Of a DNA stretch of 64,000 bases, positions 41,755 through 50,479 are shown in pieces (the stretch's first letter is position 1; each line of letters begins with the position of its first letter). Made by a program: the position numbers and the translations under genes. The notes beneath the pieces are model-generated. The model ran no database searches and had not been told where the DNA came from. It was given only the letters and a program-made list of their open reading frames with translations. This DNA is from Nocardioides jejuensis (GTDB lineage Bacteria; Actinomycetota; Actinomycetes; Propionibacteriales; Nocardioidaceae), in assembly GCF_004337475.1 (NCBI RefSeq), contig NZ_SJZJ01000011.1, forward strand, positions 48,198 to 112,197, in the 5' to 3' direction.

Positions 41755-41802
41755 CGAACGTTGTTCGATCGAACACGGTTCGAGAATAGAACAGTGTTCG
41801 AG
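41755..41802. promoter_or_regulatory. Array of CGAAC/GTTCG palindromes upstream of MFS and TetR genes
   Basis: Overlapping inverted repeats CGAAC-GTT-GTTCG, the perfect TGTTCGATCGAACA (41762-41775) and CGAAC-ACG-GTTCG, then GAACAGTGTTC to about 41796. Four or more half-sites in 48 bp suggest cooperative TetR binding controlling both divergent genes. Confidence 0.65.
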
Positions 41803-41832
41803 AATGTCAACTCGCCGCGATAGGGTGCGGGC

Positions 41833-42615
41833 GTGACCCCGCGCGAGAGCAGCCCCACCGACCGTCGACGCGGACGAGCCACCCACTCGCTCGAGCAGAT
41901 CGTCGCGACGGCGACCGCGATCCTCGACCGCGACGGGATCCGCGGCCTCACGCTTCGCGGGCTCGCGGCCGATCTGGGCGGCGGCCTGGGCAGCATCTAC
42001 TGGTACGTCGGCAGCAAGGACGAGCTGATCGCCCTTGCCTGCGACGCCCTGCTCGCCGAAGCTCTCGTGCGCGCCGGCGCCCCCGCCGGCGAAGGCCCGG
42101 GTGAGGTCACCTCACCGCCCGGCATCGCGCCGGGCGGCCCCCAGCTCGAGACCGACGACCCGGCAGTCGTGGATGCGGTCCGCACCCTCCGGCGTACGGC
42201 GCTGGCGCTGTTCGAGCTGACGCAGGAGCACCCGTGGCTGGCCCTGCAGCTGCACGCCCAGGGGCCGCCGACGCCTCAGCTGCTGCGCTACTGGGAGCAG
42301 CTGGGCCGACCGCTCGCCGACATGGGCCTGACTCCCCGCCAGCAGTTCCACGGCAGCACGGCGATCAGCGGATACGTCTCCGGCGTGGCCGCAGAGATGG
42401 CCGCGCAGGACCTGCACGCCGACACCTCGCGCTCCAAGGACGAGCAGCTGGCCGAGGTGACCGACGGCTGGCTCGCGCTCGATCCGACGGAGTTCCGCTG
42501 GCTGCACTCGATCGCGGGCGAGTTCCGCGAGCACGACGATGACGAGCAGTTCATCGCGGGTCTGGACCTGCTGCTCGGCGGCCTGGTCCGGCAGGCGGTC
42601 GAACGCCGCCGCTGA
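41833..42615 (+). CDS. TetR family regulator with TetR_C-type C-terminus
   Basis: A 260-residue repressor: recognition helix in LRGLAADLGGGLGSIYWYVGSKDEL (about 37-61) and a C-terminal domain rather long for the family with a Pro/Gly loop near 80-105. It starts with GTG. Adjacent to and divergent from the DHA2-type pump, it is its likely repressor. The aldo/keto reductase gene follows 38 nt later and may be co-transcribed. Confidence 0.86.
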   Translation: MTPRESSPTDRRRGRATHSLEQIVATATAILDRDGIRGLTLRGLAADLGGGLGSIYWYVGSKDELIALACDALLAEALVRAGAPAGEGPGEVTSPPGIAPGGPQLETDDPAVVDAVRTLRRTALALFELTQEHPWLALQLHAQGPPTPQLLRYWEQLGRPLADMGLTPRQQFHGSTAISGYVSGVAAEMAAQDLHADTSRSKDEQLAEVTDGWLALDPTEFRWLHSIAGEFREHDDDEQFIAGLDLLLGGLVRQAVERRR

Positions 42616-42653
42616 GCCCGGAATACTCCCGCGGCCGACTGGTTGCAGGAACC

Positions 42654-43499
42654 ATGGACATTCCTTCGCTCCAGCTCAACGACCAGACCTCGATCCCCCA
42701 GTTCGGCCTCGGCGTGTGGCAGGTGCCCGCCGACGAGACGCAGCGCGTCGTGACCGACGCCCTCGAGCTCGGCTACCGCCACATCGACACGGCGCAGATG
42801 TATGGCAACGAGGCCGGCGTCGGCGCGGCACTGGCGTCCGCGGGCCTCGCCCGCGACGAGGTCTACGTGACCACCAAGCTCAACAACGGCTTCCACGAGC
42901 CGGCTCTCGCGAAGAAGTCGCTGGCTCGCTCGCTCGAGCTGCTCGGCCTGGACCAGGTCGACCTCTTCCTCATTCACTGGCCGCTGCCGACGCGCTACGA
43001 CGGCGACTACGTCTCCACCTGGGAGGCGCTCGTGGAGCTGCGCGCCGAGGGCCTGACCCGCTCGATCGGCGTCTCGAACTTCCAGACCGAGCACCTCGAC
43101 CGGATCGTCAGCGCCACGGGCGTGGTGCCGGCCGTCAACCAGATCGAGGTGCACCCGTACTTCGCCAACGAGGGCGTCCGCGAGGCGACCCGTCGCCACG
43201 GCGCCCTCGTCGAGGCGTGGTCCCCGCTCGGCCAGGGCGGTGGCGAGCTCACCGACGAGACCGTCGTACGCATCGCGGGCACGCACGGCAAGACGCCCGC
43301 TCAGGTGCTGCTCCGCTGGCAGATCGACCGGGGTGACGTGGTCTTCCCGAAGTCGATGAGCCGCGAGCGCCTCGCCGAGAACGCTGCCATCTTCGACTTC
43401 GCGCTCAGCACGGCCGAGGTCGCCTTGCTCGCCGCCCTCGACCGCGGTGCTGCGGGGCGCCAGGGTCCGGACCCGGACCTCTTCGACTGGATCCCCTGA
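42654..43499 (+). CDS. Aldo/keto reductase
   Basis: A 281-residue NADPH-dependent aldo/keto reductase of the AKR5 (2,5-diketo-gluconate reductase) type. The catalytic tetrad is complete: Asp45, Tyr50, Lys75, His108. PAVNQIEVHPYF and the C-terminal VFPKSMSRERLAEN (NADPH phosphate binding) are present. It reduces aldehydes or ketones in the cytosol. It is followed by a 17-bp hairpin shared with the convergent MFS gene. Confidence 0.88.
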   Translation: MDIPSLQLNDQTSIPQFGLGVWQVPADETQRVVTDALELGYRHIDTAQMYGNEAGVGAALASAGLARDEVYVTTKLNNGFHEPALAKKSLARSLELLGLDQVDLFLIHWPLPTRYDGDYVSTWEALVELRAEGLTRSIGVSNFQTEHLDRIVSATGVVPAVNQIEVHPYFANEGVREATRRHGALVEAWSPLGQGGGELTDETVVRIAGTHGKTPAQVLLRWQIDRGDVVFPKSMSRERLAENAAIFDFALSTAEVALLAALDRGAAGRQGPDPDLFDWIP

Positions 43500-43582
43500 T
43501 TCCCCGAGCCGGCGGCGAGCTGAACGGGGTCGATGACGAAGTCTTCACCGAGGCACAGAATTCGCCCCGAAGAAGGCCCACG

Positions 43583-43622
43583 GAGCGGCAAGGTCTTCGC
43601 CCCGACGAAGACCTTGCCGCTC
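43583..43622. terminator. 17-bp fold-back between convergent genes
   Basis: 43583-43599 pairs perfectly with 43606-43622 around CCCCGA. Its right arm overlaps the MFS stop codon. The preceding 50 bases repeat the TTCKTCGGGGCGAA-like phrase, the same design as the other convergent fold-backs. Confidence 0.65.
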
Positions 43623-44865
43623 AGCCGCCGGCGTGGGGTACAGCGCTGCGGCGCGTGCGCACGAGCGTCCAGATCACCAGGCCAGCGGCCACGACCTGCA
43701 TCACCGCGACCGTCGCCGCCAGCACCGACAGGTGGTGCTCGACGAGCGCGCCGGCGAGCGCGCCACCGCCCAGCGCGCCGATGCCCTGCACCGCCGCGAA
43801 GACGCCGTACGCCGTGGCCCGGCGCGAGCTCGGCACGAGGTCGGCGACGTACGCCTTGACGGTGGAGTCCTGGATCGCGGTCGCGACGCCCCACACGGCG
43901 ATGCCGGCAAGGACCACCCACACGGTGTCGGCGAAGACGAGCAGCGGGATACCGGCGACGAGTGCAGGCACCGCGAGGAGGACGGCTCCGCCCCACCGGT
44001 CGAAGAGCTGTCCGGTGACGAGCGCACCGACCGCCTCGATCGCCATGGCTGCCGCGTAGACGAGCGGGACGACGGCGGCCGTGATGATGCCGCGGTCGAC
44101 GAGCCGGAACGAGATGACGCCGAACGTCATCAGGCCGGCGGTCATGAAGGCGGTGGCCAGCGAGAAGACGTGGAAGGCGCCCGGCAGCTCCGTGCCGATC
44201 GCCGTGCGCAGGCCCGCGAGCGCGCCCTTCGACGGCGGCGGCGAGTCGCCCTCCTCGACGATGGGGGCGTGACGGCGCAGTTGCGCGAGCAGGAGCAGGG
44301 AGAGTGCGCCGGGGATCGCGAGCACGGCGAAGCCCGGCCAGAGGACGCCCGTGAGCGCCGCCATGCCGGAGAGCAGGAGCGGGCCCGAGAAAGCGCCGAC
44401 CTGGTCCATCGCCTTGTGGACGCCGAAGCCCTTGCCACGGCCGGTCTGCGTCGCCATGCGTGCGAGCAGGGCGCTCTTGGCGGGTGACCGGACCGCCTTG
44501 CCCGTGCGCTCGAGCAGGATCAGGACCGCAGCGGTCGCGAGTCCCGCGGCACCGAGGAACGGCGTCACCGCGAGCAGGGGCACGCAGACGGCGGTCATCG
44601 CGTAGCCGATGACGGTGAGCCGCCAGTGGTTCTGCGCCTGGTCGGCCCAGGCACCGGTCAGCAGGCGCAGCATGAGGGCGATGCCCTCGCCGGCACCCGT
44701 CACGAGTCCGACCGTCAGTGCCGACGCGCCGAGGTCGCCGAGCAGCGGGCCGGCCATGGCCCGCATGCCCTCGTAGACCATGTCGGCGGCGAGGCTGACC
44801 AGGCCGAACGCGAGGACCGTGCGCCACGGCGTCCAGACCCGGCTGGTCGCGGTGGTGGCAGTCAT
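43621..44865 (-). CDS. MFS transporter
   Basis: A 414-residue major facilitator with 12 predicted helices and a central polar loop near residues 190-205 (RRHAPIVEEGDSPPPSKG). RTGKAVRSPAKSALLARM near 120-138 is a motif often seen in drug- or metal-related MFS members. Substrate unknown. Divergence from the preceding gene is not seen; the nearest upstream gene on the same strand is the CoA-ester lyase, 42 nt away, so they may be one transcript. Confidence 0.82.
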   Translation of the reverse strand: MTATTATSRVWTPWRTVLAFGLVSLAADMVYEGMRAMAGPLLGDLGASALTVGLVTGAGEGIALMLRLLTGAWADQAQNHWRLTVIGYAMTAVCVPLLAVTPFLGAAGLATAAVLILLERTGKAVRSPAKSALLARMATQTGRGKGFGVHKAMDQVGAFSGPLLLSGMAALTGVLWPGFAVLAIPGALSLLLLAQLRRHAPIVEEGDSPPPSKGALAGLRTAIGTELPGAFHVFSLATAFMTAGLMTFGVISFRLVDRGIITAAVVPLVYAAAMAIEAVGALVTGQLFDRWGGAVLLAVPALVAGIPLLVFADTVWVVLAGIAVWGVATAIQDSTVKAYVADLVPSSRRATAYGVFAAVQGIGALGGGALAGALVEHHLSVLAATVAVMQVVAAGLVIWTLVRTRRSAVPHAGG

Positions 44866-44907
44866 GGCGCCACCGTAGCCACTCCCGGGGTCAGCGCCCC
44901 GCGGGAC

Positions 44908-45795
44908 TCACTCCGAGGTCGGCGGTGCGATCCGGTAGATGGCGGCCCGCTCCTTGATGATCGTGGCGCGGGCGATCCGCGGCTTGTAGGAGCCGTCCTT
45001 GATGACGCCGCCCTCGGCCTCGAAGGAGGCAAGGAAGTCGAAGGCCCACGCGACGTCGGCCGCCGACGGGCTCATCTCCTCGTTGATCAGCGCCGGCTGC
45101 TCGCGGTCGAGGCAGAGCTTGCCGGTCATGCCGAGGGAGACCGCGTCGGCGCAGTGCTCGCGGACGACGGCGTGCTGGGTGGAGATGGTCGGCTGGTCGA
45201 CCGGTCCGGTCAGGCCGCCGATGCGCGAGGCGACCACGAGGCGGGAGCGCGGGTAGGCCATCGCGAGCGGCGTGTTCTCCGCGCCGGTGTCCTTGCGGTA
45301 GTCGCCACCGCCGAAGGCGAGACGGAAGGCGCCGCGCGCCTGCGCAACGGCGACTGCGGACTCGATGCCGACCGCCGACTCGACGAGCGGGACGACCGGC
45401 GCCTTCGCTCCGAGCCGGTCGAAGGTCGCGACCACCTGGTCGGGCGCCTCGGCCTTGGCCAGGATGACGCCCTTGAGGCCGGCATGTCCGGCGAGTGCCG
45501 CCACGTCGTCCTCCCAGAACGGCGTCGTCACGTCGTTGATCCGCACCCAGGCGCTGCCGCCGGCGCCGAACCAGTCGAGCACGTGGCCGCGCGCGGCGTC
45601 CTTCTGCGAGTCGTCTACGGCGTCCTCGATGTCGAGGATGACGGCATCCGCGTGGCCGAGCTGCGCAGCGTCGAACCGGTCGACGTGCAGCGCGTTGACC
45701 AGCTGCCAGCTCCGGGCGTGAGCCGGGTCCACGCGGTGGCCCTCGCGGGTGGAGCGGCGGGTGTCCAGGTCGAGCGCGTCGACAGAAGGTGACAT
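44908..45795 (-). CDS. HpcH/HpaI-type CoA-ester lyase (CitE-like)
   Basis: A 295-residue TIM-barrel lyase of the citrate-lyase-beta/malyl-CoA group. AVILDIEDAVDDSQK (about 50-64), WVRINDV near 83, and LVESAVGIE (about 135) carry the arginine and metal-binding acidic residues. These enzymes split or form beta-hydroxyacyl-CoA esters. The ATG at 45795 has GAGGAAC upstream; a GTG three codons earlier is possible. In this setting the substrate is unknown. Confidence 0.84.
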   Translation of the reverse strand: MSPSVDALDLDTRRSTREGHRVDPAHARSWQLVNALHVDRFDAAQLGHADAVILDIEDAVDDSQKDAARGHVLDWFGAGGSAWVRINDVTTPFWEDDVAALAGHAGLKGVILAKAEAPDQVVATFDRLGAKAPVVPLVESAVGIESAVAVAQARGAFRLAFGGGDYRKDTGAENTPLAMAYPRSRLVVASRIGGLTGPVDQPTISTQHAVVREHCADAVSLGMTGKLCLDREQPALINEEMSPSAADVAWAFDFLASFEAEGGVIKDGSYKPRIARATIIKERAAIYRIAPPTSE

Positions 45796-45952
45796 GTTCC
45801 TCACGTTAGACCTGGCCGCGGGTTACTCGGAAGTTGTGTTCATATCGGTTGCCGACCGCTTTGTTTCCACCGATGTCTCGCGCACGCGATACGGACGAAA
45901 CGTGAGCGCGATCTGCTGGAGTCCAGCACCCCACCCCGAGCCGAGGTCCGCC

Positions 45953-46207
45953 ATGCTCATCCGTTCGATCGACCTGATCCTTCGGCAGGCCCACGAGCTG
46001 CTGCTCCCGGAGCCCCCGGTCGTCGTTGCACCGGAAGGCGTGGCCGACCTGACGGCGTACCGACTGCGGAAGCCGCTCACGCGTCCCGTCGACGCAGAGG
46101 CAGCGACGGTGCTCGACCTCGAGGCCCTGCGCGCCCGCCGGACCGCATCCCGCCTCGCTGCCGCTCAGCGCGCCGGTCACCCGTCCACCGGTCGCCGGCC
46201 CGGCTGA
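45953..46207 (+). CDS. Hypothetical protein, 84 aa
   Basis: An 84-residue protein: hydrophobic/basic start MLIRSIDLILRQAHELLL, a Pro/Val-rich middle and an Arg/Ala-rich end. The ATG at 45953 was chosen for its position after CCGAGGTCCGCC, a plausible ribosome-binding site. The 157-bp gap upstream holds an AT-rich stretch that may hold its promoter. No family is recognised. Confidence 0.5.
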   Translation: MLIRSIDLILRQAHELLLPEPPVVVAPEGVADLTAYRLRKPLTRPVDAEAATVLDLEALRARRTASRLAAAQRAGHPSTGRRPG

Positions 46208-46253
46208 CCTGGACCCTCAGTCGGGGCGGCCGGGTTCACGGTCGAGCGCTCCG

Positions 46254-46721
46254 TCAGCCCAGGCGACGCCACATGCGCACGTGCGGTCCGATCACCGGAT
46301 CCACCCAGGGCTCGCCGATCGTGGCGAACCCCGCCCGGCGATAGAGCCCCTCCGCAGGGATGCGGGCGTTGCACCACACCATGCGGGCTCCGCGGAGACG
46401 CAGGTCGTCGAGCATCCGCGCGAGGACGGCAGCCCCGTGCCCCTGACCACGGTGTACCGGATCGGTCGCCATGCCGCGCAGCCGCCAGACCTCGGAATCC
46501 GCAACGTCTGCGGCCGGCTGAGCAACGCCAGCAGGGAACAGATCGGGGTACGCCACCACGCACGAGACCAGCGATCGCTCGACGAAGGCACCGATCGCGA
46601 ACACGTCCGGGTGAGCGGTGTCGGCCACGACCTCGTCGTACGTCAGGTCCGGGCGCAGCACGCGCTGCCGCAACCACACACTGGCGTACGGATCGATCTG
46701 CTCCACCGACACACTCGTCAC
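46254..46721 (-). CDS. GNAT family N-acetyltransferase
   Basis: A 155-residue acetyltransferase. WRLRGMATDPVHRGQGHGAAVLARML (about 73-98) holds the acetyl-CoA pyrophosphate loop (RGQGHG), and GLYRRAGF near 126 is the typical C-terminal motif. GTG at 46721 was chosen; the longer frame overlaps the upstream MFS stop. It is the third gene after thiolase and the MFS gene. The acceptor substrate is unknown. Confidence 0.78.
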   Translation of the reverse strand: MTSVSVEQIDPYASVWLRQRVLRPDLTYDEVVADTAHPDVFAIGAFVERSLVSCVVAYPDLFPAGVAQPAADVADSEVWRLRGMATDPVHRGQGHGAAVLARMLDDLRLRGARMVWCNARIPAEGLYRRAGFATIGEPWVDPVIGPHVRMWRRLG

Positions 46722-46755
46722 CCGTCGATTGTCGCGCGACGCCAATCCGCTGACC

Positions 46756-48159
46756 TCAATGGGCGTAGCTCGACGGCTCCGCAACGCGCGGGGCCGCGAC
46801 GCGGTGCGAGGTCGGCGTCATGAAGGGTGCCGCCAGCGCACCCAGACCGGCGATGCCGGCGAAGAGCCACCACGCGTGCCGGAACGACGTGTGCGCAGCG
46901 TCGTACGTCGCCGGGCTGCCGATGACGGCGATCAGCAGGCTGACACCGAGTGCCGTGCCGATCTGCCGCGACATGTTCACGATCGCGGATCCTGTGGCGC
47001 CCTGCGAAGCAGGGAGATCTGCAGTCGCCGCCGACAGGATGTTCGGCAGCGCGAGCCCGACGCCCGCTCCGCCGATCAGCCATCCCGGCAGGATCGCGCC
47101 CACGTAGTCGGGCTGTGCTCCGACGCTGGCGGCGATCACCAGTCCGCCGGCTCCGAAGAGGACGCAGCCCGCCGCCACGATCGCACCTACGGGTACACCG
47201 CGCAGGAACCGTGCAGCCAGGAAGGCGAACAACGGCACCATCAGCGGGCCGGGCGCGACACCGAACCCCGTCTCGATCGCCGAGAAGTGCCAGACCTGCT
47301 GCATCCACAGGATGTTGGCCAGCAGCGCCGCCGCGAACGGGATGGCGAAGAGGAGCGCCGTCACGTTGGCCCACGCGAAGGGGCGCACCTGCATGAGCGC
47401 CCGGGAGATCACCGGCACGGGATGGCGCGCCGAGGAGGCGAGGAAGCCCGCCATCGCGACGATCGCGACCATCCACGCTCCACCGATCCGCCCGGACGAC
47501 CAGCCCCACGTCGGCCCCTCCACGATCCCGAGGGACAGGGCACCGATCGAGAGAACAAGGAGGAGCGCACCGAGGACGTCCGGGTTGCGGATCGCCGTGG
47601 CGTCGCGGGACTCCGGCACCCAGACCCAGGTGCCGATCATGGCCAGGATGCCGATCGGCACGTTGACCAGGAAGACCCAGTGCCACGACACCTGCACGAG
47701 GACCCCGCCGACGGCCGGGCCGAACGCTGCGGCGAGCGCTCCCGCGGCTGCCCAGATCCGGACCCAGGCCGTACGCCGCTCCGGCGGCGCCGCAGCGATC
47801 ACCAGTCCCAGGCTGGCCGGGGTGAGGACGGCGGCACCGATCGCCTGGGCGATCCGGAAGCCGACCAGCGTCCACACATCGCCGGCCATCGCGCACCCGA
47901 CGGACGCTGCGGTGAACACCGCGAGGCCGACCAGGAAGCCCCGCTTGCGCCCGTAGCGGTCGACGAACCGCCCTGCCGGGACCAGGAACGCCGCGAACAC
48001 GATCGCGTAGGCGTTGAGCACCCACGACAGGTCGGCCAGGGAGGCGCCGTGGAAGTCGGCGCCGATGGCATCGAAGGCGACGTTGACGATGAAGACGTCC
48101 AGCGACGCCATGAAGGCGGCCAGGGTCAGGACGAGCAGGACCCGCTTCGAGTGCGCCAC
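46756..48159 (-). CDS. MFS transporter, DHA2/EmrB-like
   Basis: A 467-residue exporter with 14 predicted helices. MASLDVFIVNVAFDAIG (motif D1-like) and DRYGRKRGFLVG (motif A) near 64-75 are diagnostic of EmrB-type drug exporters. GTG at 48159 begins 2 nt after the thiolase stop, so it is co-transcribed with thiolase and probably under the HxlR regulator at 49.4 kb. A GNAT gene follows. Confidence 0.86.
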   Translation of the reverse strand: MAHSKRVLLVLTLAAFMASLDVFIVNVAFDAIGADFHGASLADLSWVLNAYAIVFAAFLVPAGRFVDRYGRKRGFLVGLAVFTAASVGCAMAGDVWTLVGFRIAQAIGAAVLTPASLGLVIAAAPPERRTAWVRIWAAAGALAAAFGPAVGGVLVQVSWHWVFLVNVPIGILAMIGTWVWVPESRDATAIRNPDVLGALLLVLSIGALSLGIVEGPTWGWSSGRIGGAWMVAIVAMAGFLASSARHPVPVISRALMQVRPFAWANVTALLFAIPFAAALLANILWMQQVWHFSAIETGFGVAPGPLMVPLFAFLAARFLRGVPVGAIVAAGCVLFGAGGLVIAASVGAQPDYVGAILPGWLIGGAGVGLALPNILSAATADLPASQGATGSAIVNMSRQIGTALGVSLLIAVIGSPATYDAAHTSFRHAWWLFAGIAGLGALAAPFMTPTSHRVAAPRVAEPSSYAH

Positions 48160-48161
48160 GC

Positions 48162-49340
48162 TCAGATCCTCTCGATGATCGTGGCGTTGGCCAGACCGCC
48201 GGCCTCGCACATGACCTGGAGGCCGTAGCGGCCTCCGACCTGCTCGAGGTTGTTGACCAGCGTGGTGAGGAGTCGTCCACCCGAGCCACCCAGGGGGTGG
48301 CCGATCGAGATCGCGCCGCCGTTGATGTTGACCTTCGACCAGTCCGCCCCGGTCTCGGCCTGCCAGGCGAGCACCACGGATGCGAACGCCTCGTTGACCT
48401 CGAAGACGTCGATGTCGTCGATCGTCAGGCCGGCCCTGGCCAGCACCTTCTGCGTGGCCGGGATGATCGCGGTCAGCATGTAGATCGGGTCGTCACCGAC
48501 CACCGCGACGGAGTGCACCCGCGCCCGCGGCGTCAGACCGTACTTCGCGGCGGCCTCCTCGGAAGCGACCAGCACGGCGGCCGATCCGTCGTTCACGGGA
48601 GAGCTGTTGCCCGCGGTGACCCGCCAGTCGAGCTCCGGGTAGCGACCGGCCCAGTAGTCGTCCTGGAACGCCAGCCGCAAGCCGCCCAGTGACTCGACGG
48701 TCGTGTCAGGACGGATCGTCTCGTCGGTCCGCAGCTCGTTGACCCAGGCCACCTGGGAGTCGAAGAGCCCGTTCTTCCACGCCTCGGCGGCCCGTCGGTG
48801 CGACTCGGCAGCGAACTCGTCCAGCTGCGTCCGGCTGAGGTTCCAGCGCGCGGCGATGAGCTCGGCACTGATGCCCTGCGGCACCAGGCTCGGCGCATAG
48901 CGCTCGCCCACGGTCGGCCCCGCGAAGTCCTTGCCACCGAACTGCGATCCGATCGGGATCCGGCTCATCGACTCCACACCGGAGGCGATGGCGACGTCGT
49001 ACGCTCCGGCGATGACGCCCTGCGCCGCGAAGTGGAGTGCCTGCTGGCTCGACCCGCACTGGCGGTCGACGGTGACTCCCGGCACGGACTCCGGGAAGCC
49101 GGCGGCGAGCAGGCCCCATCGCGCGGTGTTGCCCGACTGCTCCCCCACCTGGCCCACGGCACCGGAGATGACGTCATCGACGATCGCGGGGTCGATCCCC
49201 GTGCGGTCGACGAGCGCCTTCAGGGACACGGCATGGAGGTCGACCGGGTGGATCTCGCTGTACGCACCTCCGGGCTTGCCCTTGGCGACGGGCGTGCGGA
49301 CGGCATCGACGATCACGGCCGAACGGGGACTGCTGGACAT
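48162..49340 (-). CDS. Acetyl-CoA acetyltransferase family thiolase
   Basis: A 392-residue thiolase. Catalytic Cys95 in DRQCGSSQQA, the His in INGGAISIGHPLGGSGGR and the C-terminal Cys in QVMCEAGGLANATI are all in place, along with VNEAFA. It exchanges or cleaves beta-ketoacyl-CoA. The ATG at 49340 has AAGGAGATGCC upstream. It is divergent from an HxlR gene with a GTTGACT palindrome in the gap, and is followed by an MFS pump and a GNAT gene, an unusual operon for a thiolase. Confidence 0.89.
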   Translation of the reverse strand: MSSSPRSAVIVDAVRTPVAKGKPGGAYSEIHPVDLHAVSLKALVDRTGIDPAIVDDVISGAVGQVGEQSGNTARWGLLAAGFPESVPGVTVDRQCGSSQQALHFAAQGVIAGAYDVAIASGVESMSRIPIGSQFGGKDFAGPTVGERYAPSLVPQGISAELIAARWNLSRTQLDEFAAESHRRAAEAWKNGLFDSQVAWVNELRTDETIRPDTTVESLGGLRLAFQDDYWAGRYPELDWRVTAGNSSPVNDGSAAVLVASEEAAAKYGLTPRARVHSVAVVGDDPIYMLTAIIPATQKVLARAGLTIDDIDVFEVNEAFASVVLAWQAETGADWSKVNINGGAISIGHPLGGSGGRLLTTLVNNLEQVGGRYGLQVMCEAGGLANATIIERI

Positions 49341-49358
49341 GGCATCTCCTTCGAAGAA

Positions 49359-49374
49359 GTTGACTTTAGTCAAC
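49359..49374. promoter_or_regulatory. GTTGACT-TT-AGTCAAC palindrome upstream of thiolase and HxlR genes
   Basis: Perfect 7-bp inverted repeat; partial further copies (AACTGAAGTCAGTT, GACTT...AAGTC) lie downstream to 49420. It is the likely HxlR operator controlling both divergent units. Confidence 0.65.
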
Positions 49375-49436
49375 TGAAGTCAGTTCCGAAGGTACTACCA
49401 GACTTCAATGCGGTAAAGTCACCTGAGGAGGTGATA

Positions 49437-49907
49437 GTGGTCATGCGACTCAGCGGCAAGCTCGAGAACCGCGATGCCTGGGTGACCCACGGGGTCTGCC
49501 CGATCGAGAAGGCGATGGGCGTCGTCGGGTCGCGCAACGCGATGCTGATCATGCGCGAGGCGTTCTACGGCACGACGCGCTTCGAGGACTTCGGCCATCG
49601 CGTCGGGATGTCCGACGCGACGACGGCGTCGAACCTGAAGGCGCTGGTCGAGGCCGGCCTGCTCACCAGGTCCAGCTACAAGGAGGCCGGACACCGGACC
49701 CGGCTCGAGTACGTCCTCACCGAGGCCGGGCGCGACCTGATGCCGGTCGTCGTCGGCCTGTTCAACTGGGGCATGAAGCACGCCGCCGCGCCGCCGCCCT
49801 TGGCGATCGACCACGACGGGTGCGGCACCCACGTCGACGTTCGCCTGGTGTGCGACGCCGGGCACGAGGTCGCAACTGACGACCTGGAGCTGCGCGTCGC
49901 GCGGTGA
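49437..49907 (+). CDS. HxlR family regulator
   Basis: A 156-residue winged-helix regulator: GVCPIEKAMGVVGSRNAMLIMREA, RFEDFGHRVGMSDATTASNLKAL (recognition), and wing TRLEYVLTEAGRDLM. The C-terminal part holds a CxxH/CDAGH segment that might bind metal. AGGAGG lies 5 nt before the GTG at 49437; ATG two codons later is possible. It is divergent from the thiolase-MFS-GNAT operon, which it likely controls. Confidence 0.85.
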   Translation: MVMRLSGKLENRDAWVTHGVCPIEKAMGVVGSRNAMLIMREAFYGTTRFEDFGHRVGMSDATTASNLKALVEAGLLTRSSYKEAGHRTRLEYVLTEAGRDLMPVVVGLFNWGMKHAAAPPPLAIDHDGCGTHVDVRLVCDAGHEVATDDLELRVAR

Positions 49908-50268
49908 TTACGGCGTCGCCGTGCGCGCGGACAGGGCGTGGGCGACGAGGTGATCGACGATCTCCGCTGAATCCGCAGCGGCGCCGTCGATGACGGTCGA
50001 GCGCCGACGCCGCAGCACGGGCAGGCCGACGACATAGAGCCCCGACCAGTCGACCACGCCACCGTCGCGGCGGATCCGGCCCTCGTCGTCGGAGACCGGG
50101 AGCTCGACGAACGAGTGGTCCGCCTTGACGCCCGTCGCCCCAGACGACCGAGCGGATCACGGCCCGCTCGAGGTCGAGCAGCAGCGGATCGGGTACGACG
50201 GCCGGGTCCGGCCGCTTCGTCGTGACAAGCCCCTGCGCAGACGCATCGGCGCGCCCTGACGCGGGCGG
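49908..50268 (-). pseudogene. C-terminal remnant of a flavin-containing monooxygenase/NAD(P)-FAD oxidoreductase
   Basis: The minus strand encodes, in two frames, the end of a FAD/NAD(P) oxidoreductase. VVW in one frame must join ATGVKADHSFVELPV in the other to restore the family's 'VVWATG' motif; an extra base in the run of C at 50138-50141 causes the frameshift. Downstream DEGRIRRDGGVVDWSGLYVVGLPVLRRRR matches the usual end. The upstream frame hits TGA near 50269 with no start and no earlier homology. It is thus a 5'-truncated, frameshifted relic, at the left boundary of the AGCT-poor region. Confidence 0.7.
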
Positions 50269-50357
50269 TCATTTGGGCTGTCCGTTTTCATGGCGCGATC
50301 CGCGACCTGACCCCGGACTCGGCCAGGCGCATTAACGGAATTGTTACGTCATGGATT

Positions 50358-50381
50358 TATTTCGGACGTCCGTTCTAAATA
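50358..50381. promoter_or_regulatory. 24-bp operator, site 1 (amine oxidase promoter)
   Basis: TATTTCGGACGTCCGTTCTAAATA, centred on palindrome CGGACGTCCG; the first 20 bases and the rest are identical at 53095-53118. Upstream GTTACGTCATGGA resembles the second promoter's GTTACATCCTTGA. The palindrome falls in the presumed -35/-10 spacer, 99 nt before the amine oxidase start. Confidence 0.75.
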
Positions 50382-50479
50382 ACGTAGTCACATCGGTCCC
50401 CTCGGCAGCACCGCGTTGACCGACGAGACCCAGCAGAGACAACGACTCGGCTACCGACACACGGAGAGATGGGTACGAC

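Noticed and set aside
43301..44827. A 508-aa minus-strand frame overlapping the aldo/keto reductase and MFS genes
   Set aside because: It is out of frame with the MFS protein at 43621-44865, which has 12 helices; the frame is Arg/His/Gly-rich and crosses the terminator.
50266..50479. Insertion sequence or integrase at the island's left edge
   Set aside because: No transposase frame, tRNA or direct repeat was found; only the operator and promoter of the amine oxidase.
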